A stretch of 64,000 bases of DNA from Anaerolineales bacterium (GTDB lineage: Bacteria; Chloroflexota; Anaerolineae; Anaerolineales; Villigracilaceae): NCBI GenBank assembly GCA_020634895.1, contig JACKAV010000005.1, positions 62,001 to 126,000 on the forward strand, read 5' to 3'. Below are positions 17,855 to 24,869 of the stretch, piece after piece. The translations under genes and the position numbers were made by a program. Within the stretch, counting starts at the first letter, position 1; every line of letters starts with the position of its first letter. The notes below the pieces were generated by a model that made no database searches, was not told the DNA's origin, and saw only the letters and a program-made list of their open reading frames with translations.

Positions 17855-18325
17855 ATGCGTATTCGACGTGCAGTTTCCAACGACAACCTTATCCTTTCCG
17901 CCCTTTGCGCAGATGTTCAACGTCTGCACGCAAAACACCATCCTGAAATATTCAAAATGCCATCCGATGAGAAATTTGCTGTCGAATTTTTCGAAGAAAT
18001 GCTCACAGACGCCAAAACTTTCATATATATTGCAGAAGATAACGGGCAGGCTCTTGGCTACATAGTGTGTCAACTAACTGAAAGACCCGAGAATCCCTTC
18101 ACATATTTGACCCGCTTTTTGCACATAGACCAGATATCCGTCCCCCCATCGGCGCAGGGACAGGGAATTGGGGCTGCATTGATCAAGCAGGCAGAAATAA
18201 CTGCCAAAGAATTGGAGATAAAAGAACTGCGTCTTGATTCCTGGAACTTCAACACCGACGCACATGCCTTCTTTGAAAAAGCGGGATTCCAAAAATACAA
18301 TCATCGTTTTTGGAGGAATATTTAA
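17855..18325 (+). CDS. GNAT-family N-acetyltransferase
   Basis: 156 residues. Acetyl-CoA-binding motif QGQGIGAALI sits near residue 105, preceded by the beta-strand FLHIDQISVPPSA and followed by LRLDSWNFNTDAHAFFEKAGF, the usual motif B region of the family. Substrate unknown. It diverges from thrS with only a short spacer that already contains the thrS promoter, and no Shine-Dalgarno is seen before the ATG at 17855. Composition is more AT-rich than the neighbours. Confidence 0.85.
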   Translation: MRIRRAVSNDNLILSALCADVQRLHAKHHPEIFKMPSDEKFAVEFFEEMLTDAKTFIYIAEDNGQALGYIVCQLTERPENPFTYLTRFLHIDQISVPPSAQGQGIGAALIKQAEITAKELEIKELRLDSWNFNTDAHAFFEKAGFQKYNHRFWRNI

Positions 18326-18359
18326 AATAAAAAAGCCCCTTTTAAGAAGCTTTTCTGTG

Positions 18360-18433
18360 TGGGCGAGATAGGACTCGAACCTACGACCTTTGCGATGTCA
18401 ACGCAATGCTCTAACCAACTGAGCTACCCGCCC
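18360..18433 (-). tRNA. tRNA-Val(GAC)
   Basis: Cloverleaf on the minus strand: acceptor GGGCGGG/CTCGCCC (one G-U pair), D-arm with AGCTCAGTTGGTTAGAGC, anticodon stem TTGCG/CGCAA with loop TTGACAT giving anticodon GAC (18399-18397), and T-arm GGTTCGAGTCC. CCA is not encoded. A second tRNA-Val with anticodon UAC lies at 26314. Confidence 0.96.
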
Positions 18434-18445
18434 GAACGGATGGAC

Positions 18446-18451
18446 ATTATA
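18446..18451 (-). promoter_or_regulatory. -10 box of tRNA-Val(GAC)
   Basis: TATAAT on the minus strand 12 nt before the mature 5' end, giving a 5' leader of about 6 nt. Confidence 0.6.
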
Positions 18452-18501
18452 ACGACACTCTCTCAAAATGGCAATCCCCTGTATTTTACGCCCGAGACGG
18501 G

Positions 18502-18507
18502 TATAAT
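18502..18507 (+). promoter_or_regulatory. -10 box placed next to the sortase start (near-leaderless)
   Basis: TATAAT with 9 nt before the ATG at 18517; the predicted transcription start leaves about 3 nt of leader and no Shine-Dalgarno is present. Confidence 0.55.
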
Positions 18508-18516
18508 CGCGAAGCT

Positions 18517-19425
18517 ATGGCACGCAAGAAAGCGCCCGAAGAATTATCGGTGGAGGAACTCCGCCGCCTCCTTGTTGAGAAGCGCCGCGGCGCACGCAAG
18601 GAACGGCTGGAGCATTACCGCCGCACAGGACGTGTCGTCTCCATCGCACCAGACCTGGAATTCGACGCGCCTCCCTCCGCGCCGGTCATTGATACGGCCG
18701 AACAGACCGAATCCACGTCCGAGCCGACGCCCGTCAATCCGCGCCGCAAATGGCTGGACCGTGTCCTCCTCGGCGTGGAAGTGCTCGCCGTTCTCGGCTT
18801 GGTAGTCGTCATCCTGAACGGCATCGGTTTGATGCGCACTCTTAACAATGAAGTCGTCTCGGCGCTGAATCCAGAAACGGCGGTTCCCACTCCATTGGTC
18901 ATGGCAGTGGTTTTGCCGTCGGGTCACACCCCGCCGGATGCGCAGGGAAACACCCGTCCCAACGACGCAGAGATACCCTCGCACCTGCTGCCAATGGTTC
19001 AATCGCTGGCGAACATCCCCATCCCGACTGCCGCGCCCGATCAGGCGGTTCGGCTTCAGATCCCTGCCATCAATGTGGATGCGCCCGTTGTGCAGGGCGA
19101 TGGCTGGGAACAGCTAAAGAAGGGTGTCGGTCAATATATCGGCTCATCACCCCCAGGTCACGATGGGAACCTTGTGCTCTCAGGTCATGACGATGTCTAC
19201 GGCGAAGTCTTCCGCTATTTGGATCGACTCGTTCCCGGCGATAAGGTCGTCGTCTATACCCAGCAGCGACAGTTCACCTACATCGTAGACCGGACCGTAC
19301 TCGTCGAGCCGACCGCAGTGGAAGTGATGGCGCCCACCAGCGATCCGACGCTGACACTCATCTCGTGCTATCCTTATCTGGTCAATGATCAGCGCATTGT
19401 CGTTTTTGCGCGGTTACAAAATTAA
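18517..19425 (+). CDS. Sortase
   Basis: Membrane-bound transpeptidase of 302 residues. A charged cytoplasmic N-terminus (1-85), one membrane helix at about 86-108, a Pro-rich linker, then the sortase barrel: RLQIPAINVDAPVVQG, the catalytic His in LVLSGHDDVYG, the catalytic Cys in TLTLISCYPY and the catalytic Arg in NDQRIVVFARL. All three catalytic residues are intact. Family enzymes cleave an LPxTG-like signal and attach proteins to the surface or to each other; no LPxTG substrate is seen in the window. The long N-terminal cytoplasmic part is unusual. A 56-residue membrane protein follows. Confidence 0.9.
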   Translation: MARKKAPEELSVEELRRLLVEKRRGARKERLEHYRRTGRVVSIAPDLEFDAPPSAPVIDTAEQTESTSEPTPVNPRRKWLDRVLLGVEVLAVLGLVVVILNGIGLMRTLNNEVVSALNPETAVPTPLVMAVVLPSGHTPPDAQGNTRPNDAEIPSHLLPMVQSLANIPIPTAAPDQAVRLQIPAINVDAPVVQGDGWEQLKKGVGQYIGSSPPGHDGNLVLSGHDDVYGEVFRYLDRLVPGDKVVVYTQQRQFTYIVDRTVLVEPTAVEVMAPTSDPTLTLISCYPYLVNDQRIVVFARLQN

Positions 19426-19509
19426 TTCATAGGGACGATCATCAGGGTCAACAAAGCAGCCTGCTTCGAATGGAAGATCGTCCTTACATCAAGAAATAGG
19501 AGAAATAAA

Positions 19510-19680
19510 ATGGCAAAGAAAAACAAACGCCCCCAGGCTGTATCGGTTGCGAGCAGCTCCGCCCAAAAAGCTGAGTTCAACCCCGATTACACCCAGGTCA
19601 AGAAGGACCTTGCACGCATTGGCGCGCTGGCAGGTTTCTTCTTCGCCCTGCTGGTTGTGCTTTCTTTCTTTTTGAAATAA
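19510..19680 (+). CDS. Small membrane protein, unknown function
   Basis: 56 residues, start ATG at 19510 preceded by AGGAG with 7-nt spacing. A basic N-terminus (MAKKNKR), a polar middle with FNPDYTQVKKDLARIG, then a single hydrophobic helix near the C-terminus (GALAGFFFALLVVLSFFL) ending in Lys. The shape, with one helix and NPDY-type region, resembles small single-pass proteins often seen next to envelope or division genes; no family is claimed. It lies 84 nt downstream of sortase and ends at a strong terminator. Confidence 0.75.
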   Translation: MAKKNKRPQAVSVASSSAQKAEFNPDYTQVKKDLARIGALAGFFFALLVVLSFFLK

Positions 19681-19694
19681 GCAAATAAAAAAGA

Positions 19695-19733
19695 AAAAGA
19701 GGAAAGATCGTTTATCGGTCTTTCCTCTTTTTT
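19695..19733 (+). terminator. Rho-independent terminator
   Basis: Stem AAAAGAGGAAAGA / TCTTTCCTCTTTT with flanking CG pairs, a short TTTAT loop and a T-run. The rlmD -10 box begins 8 nt later. Confidence 0.85.
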
Positions 19734-19740
19734 GTTGACG

Positions 19741-19746
19741 TATAAT
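19741..19746 (+). promoter_or_regulatory. -10 box giving a leaderless rlmD mRNA
   Basis: TATAAT with exactly 6 nt before the ATG at 19753. Standard spacing puts +1 on the A of ATG. No Shine-Dalgarno is present. Confidence 0.6.
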
Positions 19747-19752
19747 CCAGGC

Positions 19753-21078
19753 ATGTCTTCTTCTCAACACGAAGTTAATCTCGAAAAACTTACCTACGGC
19801 GGCGAAGCCATGGGACGTCTGCAAGACGGTCGCGCCGTCTTCGTCCCCTTTGGCTTGCCCGGCGAGACAGTTCGGATTCAACTCACCCAGGAAAAACAAA
19901 ACTTCGCCCGCGGCGAAATTCTCGAAATCCTCAAACCTTCTTCAGACCGCATTGAACCAAAATGCAAACACTTTTATCGTCCCCCTCTCCCTGAGGGACG
20001 TGTGCCGACGCAGTCGGTAGAGGGGCTAGGGGTGAGGGCTTGCGGCGGATGCCATTACCAAAACCTCCCTTACGAAAAACAACTGACCGCCAAAGCAGAC
20101 ATTCTGCGTGACCAACTTCAACGCATTGGCAAAATCGAGAACCCGCCTGTCCAACCCACAATCCCCTCACCCGAACAGTGGAACTATCGTAACCACGTCC
20201 AATTCCACCTCACGGACGATGGCAAAGTTGGCTACGTTTTTTCCCCTCTCCCTAAGGGAGAGGGGCTAGGGGTGAGGGGAAATGTGAGGGCTATCGAAGA
20301 ATGTCACCTGCCCGAACCCACCATCGACGCTTTCCGCAATGACCTGCAATTTGAATCGCGCATGAACCTCGAACGTGTCTCCCTCCGCTCCGGCGCAGAC
20401 GATGACCTGATGCTCATCCTCGAATCCGAAACCGAAGAGACTCCCGAACTCGAGATCGAAGCAGACATTTCCATCGTCCATATCTACGAAGACCACCCCG
20501 TTGTCATCGCCGGAAGCGACTCTCTCACCATTCAAGTCCTTGGCAAAGATTTTCACGTTTCCGCGCCATCCTTCTTCCAAGTCAACACCAAGATGGCAGA
20601 AAAAATGGTGCAACACCTCCTCACCAATTTACCAACTTCCCAATCTGCCAATCTACTAGATATCTACTGCGGCGTCGGCTTGTTCAGCAAATTCTTCGCC
20701 GACAAATACGCCAAAGTCATCGGCATCGAATCCGCGCCGTCTTCTTGTGAAGACTTCGCCATCAACCTCGACGAATTCGACAACGTCGAACTCTACGAAG
20801 GCACCGCCGAAGAAATTCTCCCCGCCCTCGCGCCACAACTGACCCAACCCACCCACATGATCGTTGACCCGCCCCGCGCTGGCATCGATAAATTCGCCCT
20901 TGATGCGATTCTCCAGATCAACCCGCAAATCATCGCCTACGTCTCCTGCGACCCATCCACCCTTGCGCGTGATGCAGCGCGGCTTATCAAAGGCGGTTAC
21001 ACTCTCCAGCACGTTACGCCTTTCGATCTCTTCCCGCAGACCTATCACATCGAGTCCATTTCCATCTTCACCCGCTGA
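19753..21078 (+). CDS. 23S rRNA (uracil-5-)-methyltransferase, RlmD/RumA family
   Basis: SAM-dependent methyltransferase making m5U in RNA; 441 residues. N-terminal TRAM domain (LEKLTYGGEAMGRL...), an iron-sulfur segment with Cys near 72, CGGCHYQ near 98 and EECHLPE near 184, a Rossmann domain with LDIYCGVGLFSKFF, and catalytic Cys in YVSCDPSTLARD. Two palindromic repeats are inserted in frame: residues 77-96 lie between the first and second cluster Cys (normally a gap of about 5), and residues 164-176 lie before the last. The family motifs outside them are intact, so the protein is probably functional. An in-frame TTG 7 codons upstream exists, but the leaderless ATG is preferred. pxpB starts 1 nt after the stop. 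Whether the site is U1939 or another is not decidable. Confidence 0.9.
   Translation: MSSSQHEVNLEKLTYGGEAMGRLQDGRAVFVPFGLPGETVRIQLTQEKQNFARGEILEILKPSSDRIEPKCKHFYRPPLPEGRVPTQSVEGLGVRACGGCHYQNLPYEKQLTAKADILRDQLQRIGKIENPPVQPTIPSPEQWNYRNHVQFHLTDDGKVGYVFSPLPKGEGLGVRGNVRAIEECHLPEPTIDAFRNDLQFESRMNLERVSLRSGADDDLMLILESETEETPELEIEADISIVHIYEDHPVVIAGSDSLTIQVLGKDFHVSAPSFFQVNTKMAEKMVQHLLTNLPTSQSANLLDIYCGVGLFSKFFADKYAKVIGIESAPSSCEDFAINLDEFDNVELYEGTAEEILPALAPQLTQPTHMIVDPPRAGIDKFALDAILQINPQIIAYVSCDPSTLARDAARLIKGGYTLQHVTPFDLFPQTYHIESISIFTR
19982..20038 (+). repeat. Palindromic GC-rich repeat inside rlmD (copy 1, expanded)
   Basis: CCCCTCTCCCTGAGGG, then 21 nt not shared with the other copies, then AGAGGGGCTAGGGGTGAGGG. 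It encodes about 19 residues inside the iron-sulfur cluster motif of RlmD. Same orientation as the copies at 20243 and 21715. Confidence 0.85.
20243..20279 (+). repeat. Palindromic GC-rich repeat inside rlmD (copy 2)
   Basis: Stem CCCCTCTCCC-TAA-GGGAGAGGGG followed by CTAGGGGTGAGGGG. It is translated as SPLPKGEGLGVRG, residues 164-176 of RlmD. Confidence 0.9.
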
Positions 21079-21079
21079 C

Positions 21080-21757
21080 ATGCTCAAGCCGCTCGGCGAC
21101 TCCGCGATCCTCATCCAACTCGGTGACGCGATTGACCCCATCCTCAACCAACGCGTCCACGCACTCGACGCGCTTTTGCAAACCATCCCCGCCGTTGTCG
21201 AAACCGTCCCCGCCTACTGCACCGTCCTCGTCCACTACGACCCGCTTGAAACAACCTACAACCAGATCAAAAATCTGATCGAGGAAAAAATCTCCCATCT
21301 GGATGAGTCGACTCACAGACCTTCCCGCCGCCTGGAGATTCCCGTCCTCTATGGCAACGCTTCAGGACTCGATTTTGACTTGGTTGCAACAACCCTAGCC
21401 TTATCTCCCTCCGAACTGATTCGACTGCACAGCGAGCGCGAATATACCGTCTACATGATGGGCTTCACGCCTGGCTTCCCTTACATGGGAATCCTCGACG
21501 AACGCCTGACCCTCCCCCGCCTCTCCACCCCGCGGACTCGTGTGCCTGCCGGTTCCGTCGCCATCGCCGGTTCTCAAATCGGAATCTACCCCGTCGACTC
21601 GCCGGGCGGCTGGCATATCATCGGTCACACTCCGCTCAAGTTGTTTGACCCGCAAAGCGAAACTCCATTCCTCTTCGCCCCCAGCGACACCGTAAAATTC
21701 ATCCCCGCACAATCCCCCTCTCCCATTGGGAGAGGGGCTAGGGGTGAGGGGAAATGA
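21080..21757 (+). CDS. pxpB: 5-oxoprolinase subunit PxpB (KipI-like)
   Basis: One of three subunits of the prokaryotic ATP-dependent 5-oxoprolinase, which opens pyroglutamate to glutamate; 225 residues. Family signatures: LGDSAILIQLGD at the N-terminus, YMMGFTPGFPYMG, RTRVPAGSVAIAGSQ, and DSPGGWHIIGHTP. The last 14 residues (from S212) are encoded by a palindromic repeat and are Gly/Arg-rich, unlike the family C-terminus. ATG at 21080 is one base after the rlmD stop; the stop overlaps pxpC by 4 nt. Confidence 0.92.
   Translation: MLKPLGDSAILIQLGDAIDPILNQRVHALDALLQTIPAVVETVPAYCTVLVHYDPLETTYNQIKNLIEEKISHLDESTHRPSRRLEIPVLYGNASGLDFDLVATTLALSPSELIRLHSEREYTVYMMGFTPGFPYMGILDERLTLPRLSTPRTRVPAGSVAIAGSQIGIYPVDSPGGWHIIGHTPLKLFDPQSETPFLFAPSDTVKFIPAQSPSPIGRGARGEGK
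21715..21751 (+). repeat. Palindromic GC-rich repeat at the pxpB 3' end (copy 3)
   Basis: CCCTCTCCC-ATT-GGGAGAGGGG then CTAGGGGTGAGGGG. Read here in a different frame from the rlmD copies (SPSPIGRGARGEGK). AGGGG at 21740-21744 lies 9 nt before the pxpC ATG and can act as its Shine-Dalgarno. Confidence 0.9.
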
Positions 21758-22713
21758 TCGAAATCACCGACCTCACCGGCATCGCCACCCTTCAAGACTC
21801 CGGCAGACGCGGATTCAATAGATTCGGCGTACCCACTTCCGGCGCAATGGACTGGTTCGCCTACCAAGCCGCAAACTCTCTGCTGGACAACCCACCCAAC
21901 TCAGCAACAATAGAACTCGGTCTCGGCGAAATCACCTTTCGCGCCTTACGCAATACGGTCATCTCTGTCACTGGTGCAGGCTACGAAGTCGAAAACTACA
22001 TCTGGACTTTCCCAATGTGGACGACTTTCTACGTCCGCGCCGGGTGGACGGTGCATGTGAAAAAGACAAGCGGCGGCAATTGGGCATATATCGCCATCGC
22101 AGGCGGATTTGATTCTCCCGTCATCATGAATTCGCGTTCCACATATCTACGTGGCGGAATCGGCTCCGCTCTCAAAACCGGTGATGTTTTGCAATCCTTT
22201 ACCCCTGACACTGACCTACTCAAACTCGCCGCCCGCAACTTCCCCGTAGATAAATTTATGCCTTACAGCCAAACGCCCACCATCGAAGTCATCCCCGCCC
22301 CTCAAGCAGACTGGTTCACGCCTAAAGGCATCCGCACGTTTTATGAAAGTGAATACACCCTCAGCCCATCCTTTGACCGTATGGGCTATCGCTTACAAAT
22401 GCTCCCTTCGCCGTCCTCGGCGAAAGTCATCGAAAAAGCCATCACCCAAGAACTCATCTCTGAAGGGATGACCATGGGCAGCATCCAAATCCCAGCGGAT
22501 GGGCAACCCATCGTCATGATGGCAGATGCTCCCACTGCGGGCGGATACCCCAAAATAGCGAATGTCACCCGGGCGAGTCTGCCTTTGCTGGCGCAATGTG
22601 AAGCGGGCGTGAGTAAAATAAGGTTCAGAGAGGTGACGGTGGAAGAAGCACAAGAAAAGTATTCCGTCATTGCGAGGAGGGTGCTCTTCCCGACGAAGCA
22701 ATCTCAGGATTAG
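21754..22713 (+). CDS. pxpC: 5-oxoprolinase subunit PxpC (KipA-like)
   Basis: Carboxylase-like subunit of 5-oxoprolinase; 319 residues. Starts with the family pattern TGIATLQDSGRRGFNRFGVPTSGAMDW; further signatures are IELGLGEITFRAL, GGFDSPVIMNSRSTYLRGGIG, DRMGYRLQ and AGGYPKIANVTRASLP. The final 15 residues (from about 305) come from a second type of palindromic repeat that provides the stop codon. Start overlaps pxpB (ATGA); pxpA follows after 52 nt consisting mostly of that repeat. Confidence 0.93.
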   Translation: MIEITDLTGIATLQDSGRRGFNRFGVPTSGAMDWFAYQAANSLLDNPPNSATIELGLGEITFRALRNTVISVTGAGYEVENYIWTFPMWTTFYVRAGWTVHVKKTSGGNWAYIAIAGGFDSPVIMNSRSTYLRGGIGSALKTGDVLQSFTPDTDLLKLAARNFPVDKFMPYSQTPTIEVIPAPQADWFTPKGIRTFYESEYTLSPSFDRMGYRLQMLPSPSSAKVIEKAITQELISEGMTMGSIQIPADGQPIVMMADAPTAGGYPKIANVTRASLPLLAQCEAGVSKIRFREVTVEEAQEKYSVIARRVLFPTKQSQD

Positions 22714-22752
22714 CTCACGAGATTGCTTCGGGCTAACGCCCTCGCAATGACG
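22665..22752 (+). repeat. 88-bp palindromic repeat spanning the pxpC 3' end
   Basis: Outer arms CGTCATTGCGAG (22665-22676) and CTCGCAATGACG (22741-22752); inner arms CGAAGCAATCTC (22694-22705) and GAGATTGCTTCG (22719-22730). Elements of this CGTCATTGCGAGG...GAAGCAATCTC type are widespread non-autonomous repeats in bacteria (general knowledge). It encodes the PxpC tail and stop. Confidence 0.88.
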
Positions 22753-22765
22753 ATAGGAGAACAAA

Positions 22766-23470
22766 ATGAAAATCGACCTAAACTGCGACCTCGGCGAAGG
22801 CATGGACAATGACGAAGCCATCATGCCGCACATCACATCCGCCAACATCGCCTGCGGATTTCATGCGGGTGATGAGAAAACCATACGCGAAACTTTGCGG
22901 CTGGCAAAACAATTCGGCGTGAACGCGGGTGCGCACCCAAGTTGGGTTGACCGTGAGAATTTTGGGCGCAAAGAAATGGATGTTTCCCCCGAAGAAGCAG
23001 AGAAATTGGTCTTTGAGCAAATTCAGATTCTGGCGGCGATTGCAAAAGAAGAAGGGGTGACGTTAACCCACGTCAAACCGCATGGGGCGTTGTATAACCA
23101 ATCCGCAAAGGACATTCAACTTGCAAACGCAATTGCGCGGGCGGTAAAAGCCCACAGTGGAGATTTAATTTTGGTTGGGCTGGCAGGCTCAAGGTCGATT
23201 GAGGCGGGGCGGGAGTTAGGACTGAGAGTTGCGGCGGAGGGATTCCCCGATAGAGGCTACAACGCTGACGGGTCATTGATGTCCCGCCTTCTTCCGGGCG
23301 CGTTATTGGAATCTCCAGAAGAAGTGGCGAACCATGCCATTGAGTTGGTGAAAACGGGAAAGATGGATACGCTTTGCCTGCATGGAGATCACCCGAACGC
23401 GGCGGCAAATGCAAAGATGTTGCGAGATGTTTTAGAAAAGAATGGGGTTGAGGTTCAGGGATTATACTAA
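22766..23470 (+). CDS. pxpA: 5-oxoprolinase subunit PxpA (LamB/YcsF family)
   Basis: Subunit of 5-oxoprolinase; 234 residues, slightly short of the usual 245-255. Visible are DLNCDLGEG, HITSANIACGFHAGD, GAHPSWVDRENFGRKEM, HVKPHGALYN and LCLHGDHPNAAANA. The conserved Asp/His pattern of the family is intact. GGAGAACAAA precedes the ATG. With pxpB and pxpC it completes the enzyme complex; the order B-C-A is common. Confidence 0.93.
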   Translation: MKIDLNCDLGEGMDNDEAIMPHITSANIACGFHAGDEKTIRETLRLAKQFGVNAGAHPSWVDRENFGRKEMDVSPEEAEKLVFEQIQILAAIAKEEGVTLTHVKPHGALYNQSAKDIQLANAIARAVKAHSGDLILVGLAGSRSIEAGRELGLRVAAEGFPDRGYNADGSLMSRLLPGALLESPEEVANHAIELVKTGKMDTLCLHGDHPNAAANAKMLRDVLEKNGVEVQGLY

Positions 23471-23545
23471 TATGTCATGCTGAGCGATAGCGAAGCATCT
23501 CTCAGACTATCTCAGAGACCCTTCGCTACCGCTCAGGGTGACATA
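23471..23545. repeat. 75-bp hairpin repeat between convergent pxpA and zinc-ribbon gene
   Basis: Arms TATGTCATGCTGAGCGATAG-CGAAG (23471-23495) and the near-complement at 23521-23545 form a long stem with mismatches. It fills almost the whole spacer and could work as a bidirectional terminator. A third repeat family in the pxp region, of the TGTCATGCTGAGCG type common in bacteria. Confidence 0.85.
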
Positions 23546-23546
23546 A

Positions 23547-24869
23547 TCAATTGTTTAACAGATCAGCCAAAAAGTCGAACAGACCGCCGGGTTCATCGCC
23601 ATCTTCGGGCAGATCGCTGGCGACGATGCCGCTTTGACCGTTGATAAGCACAAGATGGTTGCGCCCTTCAAAAGGAAGTTCGGTCATCCATACCGGCAGG
23701 AGCGCGAGCTTGAACGACTCGACCAGCATCCCCGCCGATGACGTGCGCGTGACGGTGATACCCCCCAATAGATTCGGAAGCCGATCTTTATATTGCTTGA
23801 ACGCCTGACTGCGCGCGTCGAGCGAGGCATCTGCCATGGGAATATCGTATACCTCGGCTGCCCAACCGGCGAGATAACGCGGATCATACGACTTAAGTGC
23901 GGAAAGTTCAAAGCCGGGAATCAATTTCATAAAAACCGCAGAAAGTTTTCGGGCAGCGGGAAGCGCAAGGTCATTGACCATTACGGGATAGTTATCATTT
24001 ACACGCGTCACTTTGCGTTCGCGGCGATTATTGAATGAACTTTCCTCATACTCGACGATCTCCCCTGTGTATTCAATAAAGCCGCCTATGTCAAAAGTCC
24101 ACATCGGCAGGTATACCCCGCGCGGAAGCTCGACCTTTTTCTCAGGCTTGATGTTGTTGCCTTCCACCCAATCAATGAGCAGGCGTACGGCTCGTTTCTG
24201 GTCAAAAGAATGCGGCAGGATCGAGTTCGGTTCGAGCAGGTCTTTTGTATCTTCGAACTTGACGACGTGCGGAGAGTCGCAATAAACACAATTAGCGGAG
24301 ATCAGTTGGGGCGGCAAAATGAATTCCGCGCCGCAGCCGTCACAATGAAAGACCTGTTCCTGTAACGGTTTGCCGTGCCCTTTGAGCGTTGCCATCGCAA
24401 CAATAAAATCCTTTTCGTTCTCCACGCCGCTGCCTGCGTTCATCGCCGAATGACTTGAACAAAAATCGCAGACCAACGAAGAGCCGTCTGGCGAGAACGC
24501 CATGCGTCCGCCACACTTGGGGCATATAAAGCGGTCAGCTTGGGCTTCGCGTAATCCATCCGGCGCGGCAGGGAGTTTATTGGGGTCGATCACGTCGCTG
24601 GCTTTGAGTTGACCATCCAATATGGCAAGTGAGCGACGCGCACGTGTATGGTTTAGATCATGCGCAAGGCAGTTCTCCAATGCCTTGCGTTTTTCGGTCG
24701 GGTCGTCCACAACCTCGCTCATCCAAAACCATGCTTCAGCCTGAACATCATACGAACCCGCCATGTAAATGGCGCGGTCCAAATAGCGCCGCGCCGAATC
24801 TTTGCTGCCAGTCTTCGCGTCGATAATGCCTGAACGCAAAAGCTCCTTGGCGTAATCGCCAGAACTCAC
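23547..24869 (-). CDS. Unknown protein with TPR-like N-terminus and two zinc ribbons
   Basis: Function not recognised. 440 residues. The N-terminus (1-80) is helical with repeat-like pattern (AKELLRSGIIDAKTGSKDSARRYLDRAIYMAG, split here only in description) resembling tetratricopeptide repeats. Two four-Cys zinc ribbons follow: CPKCGG...CDFC at about 115-140 and CDGCGAEF...CVYC at about 172-195. The C-terminal half contains a mixed alpha/beta region with LPRGVYLPMWTFDIGG and ARKLSAVFMKLIPGF. No membrane helix. GTG start overlaps the folP stop by 4 nt, so it is translationally coupled to folP, without an obvious link to folate. Confidence 0.72.
   Translation of the reverse strand: MSSGDYAKELLRSGIIDAKTGSKDSARRYLDRAIYMAGSYDVQAEAWFWMSEVVDDPTEKRKALENCLAHDLNHTRARRSLAILDGQLKASDVIDPNKLPAAPDGLREAQADRFICPKCGGRMAFSPDGSSLVCDFCSSHSAMNAGSGVENEKDFIVAMATLKGHGKPLQEQVFHCDGCGAEFILPPQLISANCVYCDSPHVVKFEDTKDLLEPNSILPHSFDQKRAVRLLIDWVEGNNIKPEKKVELPRGVYLPMWTFDIGGFIEYTGEIVEYEESSFNNRRERKVTRVNDNYPVMVNDLALPAARKLSAVFMKLIPGFELSALKSYDPRYLAGWAAEVYDIPMADASLDARSQAFKQYKDRLPNLLGGITVTRTSSAGMLVESFKLALLPVWMTELPFEGRNHLVLINGQSGIVASDLPEDGDEPGGLFDFLADLLNN

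Noticed and set aside
18326..18358. Hairpin AAAAGC...GCTTTT after the GNAT gene at 17855
   Set aside because: Stem of only 6 bp and a 12-nt loop; too weak to call a terminator.
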